Shown here: piece by piece, positions 16,653-25,534 of the stretch
How the letters are laid out: every line of letters begins with the position of its first letter
How positions within the stretch are numbered: position 1 is the stretch's first letter
Assembly: GCF_028330965.1 (NCBI RefSeq)
Contig: NZ_JAQMUB010000081.1
Location: forward strand, 1 to 64,000
Direction of reading: 5' to 3'
DNA: 64,000 bases
DNA from: Oscillatoria sp. CS-180
Lineage (GTDB): Bacteria; Cyanobacteriota; Cyanobacteriia; Phormidesmidales; Phormidesmidaceae
The notes under the pieces: generated by a model
Databases searched by the model: none
Seen by the model: only the letters and a program-made list of their open reading frames with translations
What the model was told of the DNA's origin: nothing
Translations under genes and position numbers: made by a program

Positions 16653-17795
16653 ATGAACCGCGTCTACACCCAAACGACCCGAGGGCAGGGATGGTTACGA
16701 CGCTATCTAGGGCACCGACCTCGTTTGGTTTGTGTTTTGGGATTCACGGAAACGGCACTGATTCCAGGCATTTCTGCCGCAGGTGCCACACCTCACGATC
16801 GCCAAACTACCGCGATCGCAGACGCTGAATTCCTCTATCGAGGCCCTGTTCTGGTACCCAAATATCCGTTACCTCCTTTGATCAACGGAGTTTCTCCAGT
16901 GATCATTTCTCGGGCTATTGCTTCAACGCAGCGGATACCGCTCTTGCTTTTCAATGCCGGTTTGCCAATTGCGCCAACGGTTCCTCATATTGATCTCAGA
17001 GGAGCACCTGCTGCCTGTGTCAGTACAGGGCAGGCGATGGATAAAAGTACGGTAGCGTCTCTGTTTCGACTAGGGATGGCATGGGGTCACCGTTTGGGCA
17101 GTGAAGCTGATTCCAACTATGTGATTCTGGGCGAATGCGTTGTTGGAGGAACAACAACAGCTTTAGCCCTGTTAACGGGGCTAGGATTTCCGGTACAAGG
17201 AAAAGTAGGCAGCAGTCATGCCGTCTGCAATCATGAGCAAAAGCAGGCGATCGTCCAGCAGGGACTCAGCAGATGGTCAGATCGTCAAAAGGCTTGTCCC
17301 TCTAATGACCTGTTTGACGTAGTAGCTGCCATTGGGGATCCAACACAGATCGTGGTAGCCGCAATGGCCATCACAGCTAGTTTCTATGGCGGAGTCATGC
17401 TGGCGGGGGGTACCCAAATGCTGGCAGTATACGCGCTGGCACGAGCCTTGGCCAAGCAACGCCGGATTCCCTGGCAGTGTGACAAGATCGTTGTAGGCAC
17501 GACACGCTGGGTAGCTGAAGATCCAACCTGCAAAACTGTTGAACTGGCTGAACTTATTGACGATGTACCGCTAATTGCAACACAGCTTTCCTTCAGCGAA
17601 TCTCGGTATGCACCTTTGCGCCAGTATGAATCGGGCTATGTCAAAGAAGGCGTTGCGGCAGGTGCATGTGCGATCGCAGCCAACCTCTATCAACACTGGC
17701 AGCAGCCACAACTGCTGGGTGCTATCGAAGCACTGTACGAAAAGATCCTGCGGCAGCAAATGACTCGTGCTGTGGCCATAGCTTCTGAAGTCTAG
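16653..17795 (+). CDS. cobT: CobT-like nicotinate-mononucleotide phosphoribosyltransferase (TIGR00303 type)
   Basis: The 380-residue product matches the cyanobacterial/archaeal-type CobT family, which activates the lower base of (pseudo)cobalamin by transferring phosphoribose from nicotinate mononucleotide. Family-like features are GFTETALIPGISAAGATPHDR near the start, the stretch VGGTTTALALLTGLG, and the glycine-rich GGVMLAGGTQMLAVYAL. It begins 13 bp after the DUF2232 gene. Whether cobalt supply links this enzyme to the membrane protein upstream is speculation. I see no cobalamin riboswitch near it. A strong hairpin follows at 17958. Confidence 0.82.
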   Translation: MNRVYTQTTRGQGWLRRYLGHRPRLVCVLGFTETALIPGISAAGATPHDRQTTAIADAEFLYRGPVLVPKYPLPPLINGVSPVIISRAIASTQRIPLLLFNAGLPIAPTVPHIDLRGAPAACVSTGQAMDKSTVASLFRLGMAWGHRLGSEADSNYVILGECVVGGTTTALALLTGLGFPVQGKVGSSHAVCNHEQKQAIVQQGLSRWSDRQKACPSNDLFDVVAAIGDPTQIVVAAMAITASFYGGVMLAGGTQMLAVYALARALAKQRRIPWQCDKIVVGTTRWVAEDPTCKTVELAELIDDVPLIATQLSFSESRYAPLRQYESGYVKEGVAAGACAIAANLYQHWQQPQLLGAIEALYEKILRQQMTRAVAIASEV

Positions 17796-17839
17796 CAAGC
17801 ATTCTGTTGCTGCAGAGCTGATCAACGTCTGAGAACGAT

Positions 17840-17872
17840 AGCTTTAGCCATCTGGGGGCGTATCCAATAGCC
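17840..17872 (+). repeat. Repeat D, copy 2 (short)
   Basis: This segment shares AGCTTTAGCCATCTGG and TATCCAATAGC with copy 1 at 4862. The 3' part is diverged. It lies between the cobT-like gene and its candidate terminator. Confidence 0.5.
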
Positions 17873-17957
17873 GCCGGAGGTTGAACCCATGGCCTAATGA
17901 CTCTCTGTATCGTCCTGATAGAACTGCGACGGTTATGGCAAAGAGACTGAAGCGATC

Positions 17958-17985
17958 AAGACAGGGGAACTAACCCTGTCTTCTG
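17958..17985 (+). terminator. Candidate terminator after the cobT-like gene
   Basis: A perfect 9-bp stem AAGACAGGG / CCCTGTCTT with a 7-base loop, followed by only a short T run. It is placed about 160 bp after the cobT-like stop and is symmetric, so it could serve either strand. Confidence 0.55.
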
Positions 17986-18117
17986 CCTCACGCTTGCCTA
18001 CATTCTTTGGCTAGATTTTCTAGCGCCGCCGTCGAATTCTGTCCTCACCAGAGTATATTAAGAACTATAAAGGTCCCTCTCCACTGCCGCTGGAGAAGGC
18101 TCTTCATAGTGATGATT

Positions 18118-18163
18118 GCCAGGATAGTCCTTTAAAACCAAGTGACCTGTCCTGGCTTTTTTT
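18118..18163 (+). terminator. Strong intrinsic terminator upstream of the 47-aa gene
   Basis: The stem GCCAGGA (18118-18124) pairs with TCCTGGC (18150-18156) and is followed directly by seven T residues. It ends 24 bp before an ATG, so it terminates either a small RNA or a leader transcript (attenuator) for the 47-aa gene. A further hairpin TCTCCA/TGGAGA lies at about 18078-18096. AT-rich -10-like sequences TATATT and TATAAA lie at 18054 and 18066, without clear -35 partners. Confidence 0.75.
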
Positions 18164-18187
18164 GCCGTCTGATCAAACTAGGTTCCT

Positions 18188-18331
18188 ATGGCTAGCAAAG
18201 AACAAATTCAAAAGCATCTGTCTTTAAGCTCCAACATCAAACTCAGCAACAATGCTCCTGACAAAAAATCTGAAGATGCCCGTAAAGCTCGCATTATGGA
18301 GCACCTTCAGCGTAGTAAGGGTCAAAGATAA
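18188..18331 (+). CDS. 47-residue basic small protein
   Basis: The frame runs from ATG (MASKEQIQKHLSL) to TAA and encodes a Lys/Ser-rich, charged protein ending in HLQRSKGQR, without hydrophobic segments. I do not recognise a family; it is not IF7/IF17-like. Its last 10 bp overlap the 3' end of the convergent M23 peptidase gene. Coding is supported by a clean frame, a sensible composition, and a preceding leader and terminator arrangement typical of a regulated short gene. Uncertain without comparison to relatives. Confidence 0.55.
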   Translation: MASKEQIQKHLSLSSNIKLSNNAPDKKSEDARKARIMEHLQRSKGQR

Positions 18332-19533
18332 CCCATTGGGTTGACTGGGGTGCCATTTTGACGCACCTCAAAGTGCAAGTGGGGGCCAGTCGAGAGTCCT
18401 GTCGAACCAACGGCAGCGATCGCCTGGCCTTGACTAACCGATTGCCCAACGCTGACAAACAGCCGACTGGAATGGGCATACAAAGTCGTTATTCCACCCC
18501 CGTGATCAACGATGACAGTGCGGCCATAACCACCACGCCAACCCGCATAAATCACTCGCCCGGAATCTGCTGCATAGATAGTCGTTCCTTGAGGAGCACC
18601 AAAATCAACGCCAGCATGTAAGCGTGATGTCCCTAGAATGGGATGACGGCGATAGCCGAACCCACTAGTGATGCGCCCATTGACTGGAAAAACGAAAACC
18701 CCAGTACCTCTAACAGCTCCAGAAGACGCCGCAACTCGCTGACGAATCAAGTTTGCAATCTCTTCTGAATCTCGTACCAGTTGAGTTTGAGCCGCTTTTA
18801 GGGCTGCTTGATCGTTTTGCAAACGGTCAATTAGCTGCTTTTGCAACGTCGCCTCTGCTTCATCTTGCTGTTTTTTCGCGAGCAACTCTTGCCGAAGCAA
18901 AGCAACACGAGTTTTTTGTTCTTCAACAATTTCTCGCTGAGCTTTGATTTCGTCTGCCTTGGTTTTCAGATCAGCCAGGACTCCACGATCAGCAGCATAC
19001 ACTCGCCGCAGCTGATAACGACGCTCTAGAAACTCGTTGAAATTTTCGCTCTGCAAGAGAACAGCCCAGCCTTCACTCCCCTGCTGTCGCTGCAAGAATT
19101 GCAGGCGGCCTACAGCGGCTCGTCGCACCTCTTCATAGGCCGCTTCAGCTTTGAGTAGATCAGCTTCTAACAGCGCCAGTTCTTGCTCAGCTTTGGCCAG
19201 TCGGAATTCAGTGTCGGCAATCTGGCGCGATGTATCGGCAATGCTTTGCTGTAGACTGCCGAGATCTTGCTCCGCCTGATTAGTTTGCCGCTCAAGCTGC
19301 TCGGTTTGCTGCTGCAACGATTCTCGCTGCTGGTCGACTGTTTTTTTCTGCTGCTGTAATTCTTCGAGCGATTGAGCCACCAGTTGAGATCGCCCAACAG
19401 CAGCGTTGACAGGAGTGTTGGCAATCACGGCATGACACAGCACAATCGCAATCGCCAAAATAACACTGCTTACCCACCAGCGCCATAGTCGGACTCGCCT
19501 CGTCTGTTGAATTCGCCTGCTTGTCATGACCAC
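18322..19533 (-). CDS. M23-family murein endopeptidase with coiled coil (EnvC/NlpD-like)
   Basis: The 403-residue product has a basic N-terminus, a membrane or signal segment at about 19-40 (WWVSSVILAIAIVLCHAV), and a long coiled coil at about 50-260. A LytM domain occupies the last ~110 residues. The zinc ligands are present: H306 and D310 in LHAGVDFG and H387 in PHLHFEV, with H354 (YAHSS) and H385 as the other catalytic histidines. It is thus probably an active peptidoglycan cross-link hydrolase or an amidase activator in cell separation. Start GTG at 19533 or ATG at 19527. Its 3' end overlaps the convergent 47-aa gene. Confidence 0.9.
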   Translation of the reverse strand: MVMTSRRIQQTRRVRLWRWWVSSVILAIAIVLCHAVIANTPVNAAVGRSQLVAQSLEELQQQKKTVDQQRESLQQQTEQLERQTNQAEQDLGSLQQSIADTSRQIADTEFRLAKAEQELALLEADLLKAEAAYEEVRRAAVGRLQFLQRQQGSEGWAVLLQSENFNEFLERRYQLRRVYAADRGVLADLKTKADEIKAQREIVEEQKTRVALLRQELLAKKQQDEAEATLQKQLIDRLQNDQAALKAAQTQLVRDSEEIANLIRQRVAASSGAVRGTGVFVFPVNGRITSGFGYRRHPILGTSRLHAGVDFGAPQGTTIYAADSGRVIYAGWRGGYGRTVIVDHGGGITTLYAHSSRLFVSVGQSVSQGQAIAAVGSTGLSTGPHLHFEVRQNGTPVNPMGYL

Positions 19534-19873
19534 ACCATGTCAGAGCCTTAGAAGCACCCTGCTTAAGGAATACCGATTGAATCACCGCATTGTATCGATA
19601 AAGGTGCGATCGCAAAAAAGCAGTTCAACGCTTGGGAAATGCTCTGCCGATTTACGATTTGATCCAATCAGAAGCACATCAACCCTAGATGTAGGGTCAA
19701 TGCGCTCAAATCCTACTACATGTGTGCAAATTGACGGTAATTGTGAACTTTTGTGAACTCAACCACCTCAAGCACTCGATGGATAACCGTCGCTAGTGCC
19801 CTTAGGACAAAACAGGGAGCTATCTAGCTAAAAGCAATAAAGTCGCTGCCCATGGCCTGCTGCAATCTCACAA
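19534..19873. other. Intergenic region between the M23 peptidase gene and perR
   Basis: These 340 bases precede the M23 peptidase start. They contain a short perfect hairpin ACCCTA-GATG-TAGGGT near 19683-19698, and at the other end AATCTCA/TGAGATT (19864-19884), which overlaps the perR stop and could end its transcript weakly. No gene seen. Confidence 0.45.
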
Positions 19874-20302
19874 TCACTGAGATTCTGAGCAGCGATCGCA
19901 GCAGCCAGTCACAGTGACTTCGTAACGCTCAGGCTGTAATCCCGGGCGGAGGTGCGATTCCACCAATTCGTGAAATGTGTTCCACGGAATATCTTCGATA
20001 TGACCACACTGACGACACCGAAAATGATGATGCTGCTCAACATTGGCGTCATAACGAACAACGCCCTCTTCAAGCAGCACTTCCCGCACTAATCCAACCT
20101 CACGCAGGGCCTGTAGCGAGTTATAAATAGTTGCCTGAGAGGAAACTGGTCCGGCCTGATTCAGATCCGACAACAGCTGCTCTACTGTGGGATGATCCGT
20201 GCGCTCAAGCAGATTCGCATAGACAGCAAACCGCTGAGGCGTGACTCGCAACCCGTGCGCTTTCAGGGTGTCCACAATTGCATCAGTAGACGAAATACTC
20301 AT
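19874..20302 (-). CDS. perR: Fur-family peroxide regulator (PerR)
   Basis: A 142-residue Fur-type repressor if it starts at MSISSTDAIV (20302); the frame extends upstream but without family similarity. The winged helix is HGLRVTPQRFAVYANLL...TIYNSLQALREVGLV. The metal-sensing region QHHHFRC comes next, followed by two zinc cysteine pairs, CRQC and CDRC. It is divergent from a Prx5-type peroxiredoxin gene. The same arrangement is known in Synechocystis PCC 6803 (slr1738/sll1621), where the Fur-type protein acts as PerR. The palindrome at 20416 is a likely operator, so autoregulation is probable. Confidence 0.9.
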   Translation of the reverse strand: MSISSTDAIVDTLKAHGLRVTPQRFAVYANLLERTDHPTVEQLLSDLNQAGPVSSQATIYNSLQALREVGLVREVLLEEGVVRYDANVEQHHHFRCRQCGHIEDIPWNTFHELVESHLRPGLQPERYEVTVTGCCDRCSESQ

Positions 20303-20415
20303 GTCAGTGCCATTTTCCTTTAGATCTATCTTGCCCAATCGTTTTGCCGAATGCCAGTCTCTACACAGATCCCCTAGACGAAACAATCGCCAAAAGGACT
20401 TGTCACTTTTCTATT

Positions 20416-20430
20416 TTAGAACTATTCTAA
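20416..20430. promoter_or_regulatory. Probable PerR operator
   Basis: TTAGAACTATTCTAA is a perfect 6-3-6 palindrome in the perR/peroxiredoxin divergent spacer. Its length and arms resemble the Bacillus PerR box (TTATAATNATTATAA). The assignment is inferred from position and pattern. Confidence 0.65.
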
Positions 20431-20511
20431 TTTTAGAGTAAATCGTTATTAAGATTGATTTAACAAACGATTGACTCTTGTATTTGTAGTTCTTGAGACA
20501 AAAGAGGTTGT

Positions 20512-21045
20512 ATGGCTGTTCTTGAGCGTGTGCCTAACGTAGTATTCAAGACTCGGGTTCGGGACGAGTCTGTAGAAGGGCCAAATCCTTTTCGCTGGCA
20601 GGATCTCACCAGTGATGAAATCTTTAGTGGCAAGCGCGTCGTTATTTTTTCACTACCTGGCGCTTTCACGCCAACTTGCTCCTCAACTCACCTGCCTCGC
20701 TATGAAGAGCTTTACGACGAGATCAAAGCTCAGGGTGTAGACGAAATCCTTTGCGTCTCGGTTAACGATGCCTTCGTAATGTTCCAGTGGGGCAAAGCTC
20801 AAGGTGCAGATAAGGTGTTCTTGCTGCCTGATGGCAACGGTGAGTTCACTCGTAAGATGGGGATGCTGGTAGACAAGTCGAACCTTGGTTTTGGAATGCG
20901 GTCTTGGCGCTATTCTGCCGTGATTGATGACGGCAAAATCGAGAAGATGTTTGTTGAGCCTGACTTCGGCGATAACTGTCCTACTGATCCCTTCGAGGTT
21001 TCTGACGCTGATACGATGCTGGCTTATCTGAAAGGTGCAAAGTAA
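20512..21045 (+). CDS. Type II (Prx5-like) peroxiredoxin
   Basis: The 177-residue product reduces peroxides through a cysteine thiol. The active site is [14 protein letters not shown] with the peroxidatic C56. The Prx5 pattern continues with [15 protein letters not shown] and the basic R in [15 protein letters not shown]. Further Cys at 81 and in FGDNCPTDP could resolve the disulfide. No targeting sequence, so cytosolic. The gene is divergent from perR, and glutathione reductase lies downstream, which supports a glutathione/glutaredoxin-coupled antioxidant unit controlled by peroxide. Confidence 0.93.
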   Translation: MAVLERVPNVVFKTRVRDESVEGPNPFRWQDLTSDEIFSGKRVVIFSLPGAFTPTCSSTHLPRYEELYDEIKAQGVDEILCVSVNDAFVMFQWGKAQGADKVFLLPDGNGEFTRKMGMLVDKSNLGFGMRSWRYSAVIDDGKIEKMFVEPDFGDNCPTDPFEVSDADTMLAYLKGAK

Positions 21046-21086
21046 CGCATCGTTATAGCGACAGTAATTTCATTACGCTAGCGTAG

Positions 21087-21118
21087 GAGGGAAGGCCGCT
21101 ACGGTTTTCCCTCTTTGT
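21087..21118 (+). terminator. Terminator after the peroxiredoxin gene
   Basis: GAGGGAA (21087-21093) pairs with TTCCCTC (21107-21113), followed by TTTGT. It is placed 41 bp after the stop codon. Confidence 0.6.
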
Positions 21119-21243
21119 ATAGGTGGACCTTTAAGTCGGTGTGTGGTTTATCTTGTGACTGATATTGGCACTGCTTACGCTGCAATTACTACTGGTTATG
21201 TCTAGTTAGCCCTACTGCGCTGCTCTTCAAGGCTCAGTAAGAT

Positions 21244-21320
21244 AAAAGCAGATTGTTCGCTTCGCAATCAGCTGTATGACTGTCTAATTTTTTAGGTGCC
21301 TTTCGTGACGGTCTGCTTTT
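21244..21320 (+). other. Structured leader or small RNA candidate upstream of gor
   Basis: AAAAGCAGA (21244-21252) pairs perfectly with TCTGCTTTT (21312-21320). Inside it are smaller hairpins: GATTG/CAATC (21251-21269) and CTAA/TTAG around the T6 run near 21285. The block ends 76 bp before the gor start. It could be a 5' leader element, a small RNA or a relic of a mobile element. Confidence 0.35.
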
Positions 21321-21396
21321 GAGAAAGTGTTGAGTTGGTGTGGACCGCTTTCTCTATCAATCCTTTCGACTCATAGTTACCAAAAGGGGAAAATAT

Positions 21397-22752
21397 ATGG
21401 ATTACGATTTTGATTTATTCGTCATTGGTGGTGGCTCAGGTGGCATATCCTCAGCTCGACGAGCTGCTCAGTATGGCGCTAAGGTCGGCATTGCTGAGTC
21501 TTGGACGTTAGGAGGAACCTGTGTAAACCGAGGCTGTGTTCCTAAGAAGCTGATGATGTACGCTTCTCGATTTCCTGAGCAATTTGAGGTCTCAACAGGG
21601 TATGGCTGGAGTGCTCCCAAGAGTGAATTTGACTGGAAGCACTTGATCACTGCGGTCAATCAGGAATTGGGACGACTCAACGGCATTTATGAAAGCATGC
21701 TGGATCGGGCTGCCGTTCAAGTCTTTCCGCATCATGCCAGTTTCTTGAATGCTCACACGTTGGATGTTGGTGGGCAAAAAGTGACTGCCGATAAGATTTT
21801 AATTGCCGTGGGTGGCAAACCTGTTCGTCCCCCTATTCCGGGTATCGAGCACGCTATCACCTCAGACGATATCTTTCATTTAGAAGAGCAGCCTCGCCAC
21901 GCGGTCATTCTAGGTGGTGGCTACATCGGTTGTGAGTTTGCTTGTATTTTGAACGGGCTGGGAACCAAGGTGACGCAGGTCATTCGCGGCGATAAGATCT
22001 TGCGTGGGTTTGATGACGACATCCGATCTGAGATTCAGGCCAAAATGATTGCCGATGGCATTGATATTTTGTCTGAAACGAATATCAAGGAGATTACCAA
22101 AACTGATTCAGGCATCATTGATGTTTGTTTAATCGCGGATGGTGAAGAAGATCACATTCTGGCAGATGTCGTCAGCTTAGCTGCTTTAGGTCGCAAGCCT
22201 AATATCGACAACTTGGGTCTGGAGAATACTCAAGTTGAGCTAGCTGCGGGAGCGATCGCAGTCGACAAATACAACACCACTGCGGCATCAAACATCTTTG
22301 CAGTAGGTGATGTCACAGACAAGATTAACCTAACGCCTGTTGCTATTTCTGAAGGGCGAGCGTTTGCTGACACTCAGTTTGGAGGACAATCTCGCATCGT
22401 TAGCTACGAGAACATTCCTACAGCAGTGTTCACTTCACCAGAAGCGGCAACCGTCGGATTGACGGAAGCTGAAGCAATTGAACAGTATGGCGAAGATGGC
22501 ATTAAAATCTATCGTTCTAGATTTCGCCCAATGTTCTACACCATGCCCGACATTCAGAAAAAAACATTGATGAAGCTCATTGTGCATCAAGACAGTGATC
22601 GCGTTTTAGGTGCTCATATGGTTGGTGATGATGCAGCCGAGATTGTTCAAGGTGTTGCGATCGCCCTCAAGACAGGGGCTACTAAGGCTAACTTTGACGC
22701 CACTGTTGGAATTCATCCCAGCGCGGCAGAGGAATTTGTCACCATGCGTTGA
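21397..22752 (+). CDS. gor: Glutathione reductase
   Basis: FAD-dependent disulfide oxidoreductase of 451 residues that regenerates glutathione with NADPH. It shows the FAD-binding GGGSGG near the N-terminus, the redox pair C42/C47 in GGTCVNRGCVPKK, and the pyridine-nucleotide motif GGGYIGCEFA. The second FAD motif is IFAVGDVTD and the C-terminal catalytic pair is GIHPSAAEEF. ATG 21397, with AAGGGG seven bases upstream, fits better than the GTG at 21340. It lies downstream of peroxiredoxin and PerR, consistent with an oxidative-stress cluster. Confidence 0.95.
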   Translation: MDYDFDLFVIGGGSGGISSARRAAQYGAKVGIAESWTLGGTCVNRGCVPKKLMMYASRFPEQFEVSTGYGWSAPKSEFDWKHLITAVNQELGRLNGIYESMLDRAAVQVFPHHASFLNAHTLDVGGQKVTADKILIAVGGKPVRPPIPGIEHAITSDDIFHLEEQPRHAVILGGGYIGCEFACILNGLGTKVTQVIRGDKILRGFDDDIRSEIQAKMIADGIDILSETNIKEITKTDSGIIDVCLIADGEEDHILADVVSLAALGRKPNIDNLGLENTQVELAAGAIAVDKYNTTAASNIFAVGDVTDKINLTPVAISEGRAFADTQFGGQSRIVSYENIPTAVFTSPEAATVGLTEAEAIEQYGEDGIKIYRSRFRPMFYTMPDIQKKTLMKLIVHQDSDRVLGAHMVGDDAAEIVQGVAIALKTGATKANFDATVGIHPSAAEEFVTMR

Positions 22753-22849
22753 GGGTGATACCTCAAAGGCAACTGTCTGCCATACCTGTTCAGTCAGCAA
22801 CGCCATAAACAGAACTACGGCATTTGAATAATTGCCTTAGAAATCTATG

Positions 22850-22898
22850 GCCTCCGTAGAAAGTGTCTCTCCAAAGAACCTTTTCACGGAGGCTGTTT
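22850..22898 (+). terminator. Candidate terminator after gor
   Basis: GCCTCCGT (22850-22857) pairs with ACGGAGGC (22886-22893), an 8-bp perfect stem with a 28-base loop, followed by TGTTTCCTTT. The loop is long, so efficiency is unsure. Confidence 0.45.
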
Positions 22899-22972
22899 CC
22901 TTTACTATAGAAACCAAGCACCTTTGATAAACGTGTTAGATATATCTAGGTCTCGATAGGCACTAGTGAACT

Positions 22973-23458
22973 ATGGCTGAAGAAAATACTACGCAATCCT
23001 CTGATCAGACGGAAAGCTCGACAACCAAACCGGCGGCTAAGGCGGAGCCGAAAGCTAAAGCTAAAAAAGAAAAGCCGCCCAAGATAGAAGACAAACCGTT
23101 TGGCGAATTTATGGAACAGCATTTTGTTCCAGAGCTGAGCAAGGCGCTGAAGGAAGAGGGATGGGAATATGTTGAGCTAACGTTCAAAAAGGCACCTTTA
23201 GCAGTGAAAGGCGCTAGTGCCGAAGAGGACTATTGGCAAGTTCAAGGCGATCGCCCCATCGATATTGATCAGCAATTCAATATCGTTTTTTCGAAGGAAG
23301 ATATCAAAGGTCCTAAATTCTTCTACTACACTCAGGGCAACAGCCCTTCTAGTACGGTAGAGCAGTTCATGGGTGATGAGCGAAGAATTACGCTCGGTTT
23401 AATGGTGCTCTACACCGTACAGCGACTGAACGGTCAAAAATGGCTGGCTCGAAACTAG
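22973..23458 (+). CDS. DUF2996-family cyanobacterial protein
   Basis: 161 residues. The first ~40 are a Lys/Ala/Glu-rich low-complexity arm (KAEPKAKAKKEKPP). The remainder is compact, with KPFGEFMEQHFVPELSKALKE, VELTFKKAPL, and a C-terminal pattern FMGDERRITLGLMVLYTVQRLNGQKWL that fits DUF2996, a family of oxygenic phototrophs without a settled function. No membrane segment or signal peptide. It stands alone between gor and argS. Confidence 0.75.
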   Translation: MAEENTTQSSDQTESSTTKPAAKAEPKAKAKKEKPPKIEDKPFGEFMEQHFVPELSKALKEEGWEYVELTFKKAPLAVKGASAEEDYWQVQGDRPIDIDQQFNIVFSKEDIKGPKFFYYTQGNSPSSTVEQFMGDERRITLGLMVLYTVQRLNGQKWLARN

Positions 23459-23531
23459 CTGCTGAAATGCCTAGCCAGTAGACCACAATGCTCTGGGGCT
23501 GTCATCATTTAAAGTCTCATGCTTTGATAGC

Positions 23532-23619
23532 AAGGGGTTCAGCCCCTAGCTTAGGTCGTTAGTGCGGGCGTGGCCATGCTCATGCCATCAGGAATATGGC
23601 ACTAATTGACGACACGCCC
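23532..23619 (+). other. Two hairpins upstream of argS
   Basis: AGGGG-TTCAG-CCCCT near 23533-23547 is followed by a longer stem-loop. In the latter GGGCGTG (23566-23572) pairs with CACGCCC (23613-23619), and the inner GCCAT (23573-23577) pairs with ATGGC (23596-23600). They sit 41 bp before the argS start. They may be a leader structure or the end of a small IS200/IS605-like repeat. Confidence 0.4.
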
Positions 23620-23660
23620 TAGGATTGAAAAGGTTTGTTGATAGCGCCTAGAGGCTGCTT

Positions 23661-25418
23661 ATGTTGTCTGCGATCGCAACGCTTACCTCTCGTCTAGAGC
23701 AAGCGCTGGTGAATGCTTTTGGTTCAGAGCTGGAGGGCGCTGATCCTCTGTTGGTCCCTGCTAGTAATCCTAAGTTTGGTGATTACCAAGCAAATTGCGC
23801 CCTACCGTTAGCTAAGCGATTGAAGGACAAACCTCGGGCGATCGCAGAAAAAATTGTTAGCAACTTAGAGGTTGCTGATATCTGTGAACCGCCGGAAATT
23901 GCTGGCCCCGGCTTCATCAACCTACGCTTGAAGACGGCTTATTTGGAAGCGCAGCTTCAGATAATCCGAAAAGACGAGCGGCTTGGCGTCGAGATCGTCA
24001 AGCATCCGCAAAAAGTCGTTGTTGATTTCTCCAGTCCCAACATTGCCAAAGAGATGCATGTTGGACATTTGCGGTCAACTATTATTGGCGATTCTATTGC
24101 CCGAGTGCTGGAATTCCTCGGACATGATGTTCTGCGGTTGAACCACGTCGGTGACTGGGGAACTCAGTTCGGCATGTTGATTACACATTTGCGGGATGCC
24201 TGTCCAGAAGCACTAACAGGGTCTGACACAGTCGATATTGGTGATCTAGTTGTCTTCTACAAACAGGCTAAGAAACGCTTTGATGACGAGGACGATTTTA
24301 AGGAGCGATCGCGCCAAGCCGTCGTCGATTTGCAATCAGGCGATCAAGATGCTCGACAAGCGTGGCAAGTACTCTGTAACCAGTCCCGTAAGGAGTTTCA
24401 GAAGATTTATGACCTGCTTGACATTGACATCATTGAGCGAGGCGAGTCCTTCTATAATCCTCTATTGCCTGCCGTCACTGAGGATCTGCGAGACCAAGAA
24501 CTTCTAGTAGAAGATCAGGGTGCTCAAGTCGTTTTTCTAGACGGCTTTACCAACAAAGCGGGCGATCCACAGCCTGTTATTATTCAAAAGTCCGATGGTG
24601 GATTCAACTACGCAACAACTGACTTGGCCGCCATTCGCTATCGCATTCAGAAAGACAACGCAGAGCGTATCCTCATTGTTGCTGATGCAGGGCAAGCCAA
24701 CCACTTCAACCAGGTACTTCAAGTTGCCGAGAAGGCAGGGTGGGTGCCCAACACCGTAGAGATGGCGCACATTCCCTTCGGGCTGGTGCAAGGTGAAGAT
24801 GGTAAGAGGCTCAAAACGCGATCTGGTAAGACGGTCCGGCTTAAAGACTTGCTTGATGAGGGAATTAACCGAGCAAGAACTGATTTAGAAAAGCGCATCC
24901 AAGACGAAGATCGAGATGAAACAGAAGACTTTATTCAATCAGTGGCTCAAACGGTTGGCATTGGCGCGGTGAAATACGCCGACTTGAGCCAAAACCGCAC
25001 TAGCAACTATGTCTTCAGCTATGACAAGATGCTGGCACTTCAAGGAAACACTGCACCCTACATGCTATACGCCTACGTTCGAGTTCAGGGAATCAGTCGT
25101 AAAGGCAATATTGATTTTCAAACGTTGGACGACGATGCTCCAATACAGCTAGAGGACGATAGTGAACTAACCCTAGCAAAGCACGTTCTTCAACTTGACG
25201 AAGTGATTGCTGCTGTTGCGGAAGACTTATATCCAAACCGCCTATGTCAGTATCTGTTTGAACTGAGTCAAAAGTTTAACCAGTTTTATGATCGCTGTTC
25301 TGTCCTTCAGGCTGAAGAACCACAACGGACCTCTCGCCTGATGCTGTGCGACCTGACCGCCCGAACGCTCAAACTAGGGTTATCACTTCTGGGCATTCAA
25401 GTGCTAGAGCGCATGTAA
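23661..25418 (+). CDS. argS: Arginyl-tRNA synthetase
   Basis: The 585-residue class Ia synthetase charges tRNA-Arg. The N-terminal additional domain (about 1-110) is followed by the Rossmann fold with [18 protein letters not shown], where H133-V-G-H136 is the HIGH motif. [19 protein letters not shown] stands in for KMSK, which is degenerate in ArgS. The C-terminal anticodon-binding domain ends in [10 protein letters not shown] as is typical. Length and ends match the family. ATG 23661 overlaps the beginning of a HIP1 site. Confidence 0.97.
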   Translation: MLSAIATLTSRLEQALVNAFGSELEGADPLLVPASNPKFGDYQANCALPLAKRLKDKPRAIAEKIVSNLEVADICEPPEIAGPGFINLRLKTAYLEAQLQIIRKDERLGVEIVKHPQKVVVDFSSPNIAKEMHVGHLRSTIIGDSIARVLEFLGHDVLRLNHVGDWGTQFGMLITHLRDACPEALTGSDTVDIGDLVVFYKQAKKRFDDEDDFKERSRQAVVDLQSGDQDARQAWQVLCNQSRKEFQKIYDLLDIDIIERGESFYNPLLPAVTEDLRDQELLVEDQGAQVVFLDGFTNKAGDPQPVIIQKSDGGFNYATTDLAAIRYRIQKDNAERILIVADAGQANHFNQVLQVAEKAGWVPNTVEMAHIPFGLVQGEDGKRLKTRSGKTVRLKDLLDEGINRARTDLEKRIQDEDRDETEDFIQSVAQTVGIGAVKYADLSQNRTSNYVFSYDKMLALQGNTAPYMLYAYVRVQGISRKGNIDFQTLDDDAPIQLEDDSELTLAKHVLQLDEVIAAVAEDLYPNRLCQYLFELSQKFNQFYDRCSVLQAEEPQRTSRLMLCDLTARTLKLGLSLLGIQVLERM

Positions 25419-25534
25419 CTTTATTGTTGCATTGACAACTTATGTATCCGTAAGTTTCGGTAACTTGTATGCTTTCTCCGGACAGCTAGGTATGCCTACC
25501 GAAACCTTAGGAGATAGCTTTACGTATTAGTTTT

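Noticed and set aside
16653-17795. Cobalamin riboswitch upstream of the cobT-like gene
   Set aside because: The gene is the third of an operon with very short spacers and no B12-box-like sequence was visible.
18040-18187. Known riboswitch or Yfr-type small RNA upstream of the 47-aa gene
   Set aside because: I could not match the conserved core of the glutamine, cobalamin or other riboswitches or of Yfr1/Yfr2, so only the terminator and hairpins are reported.
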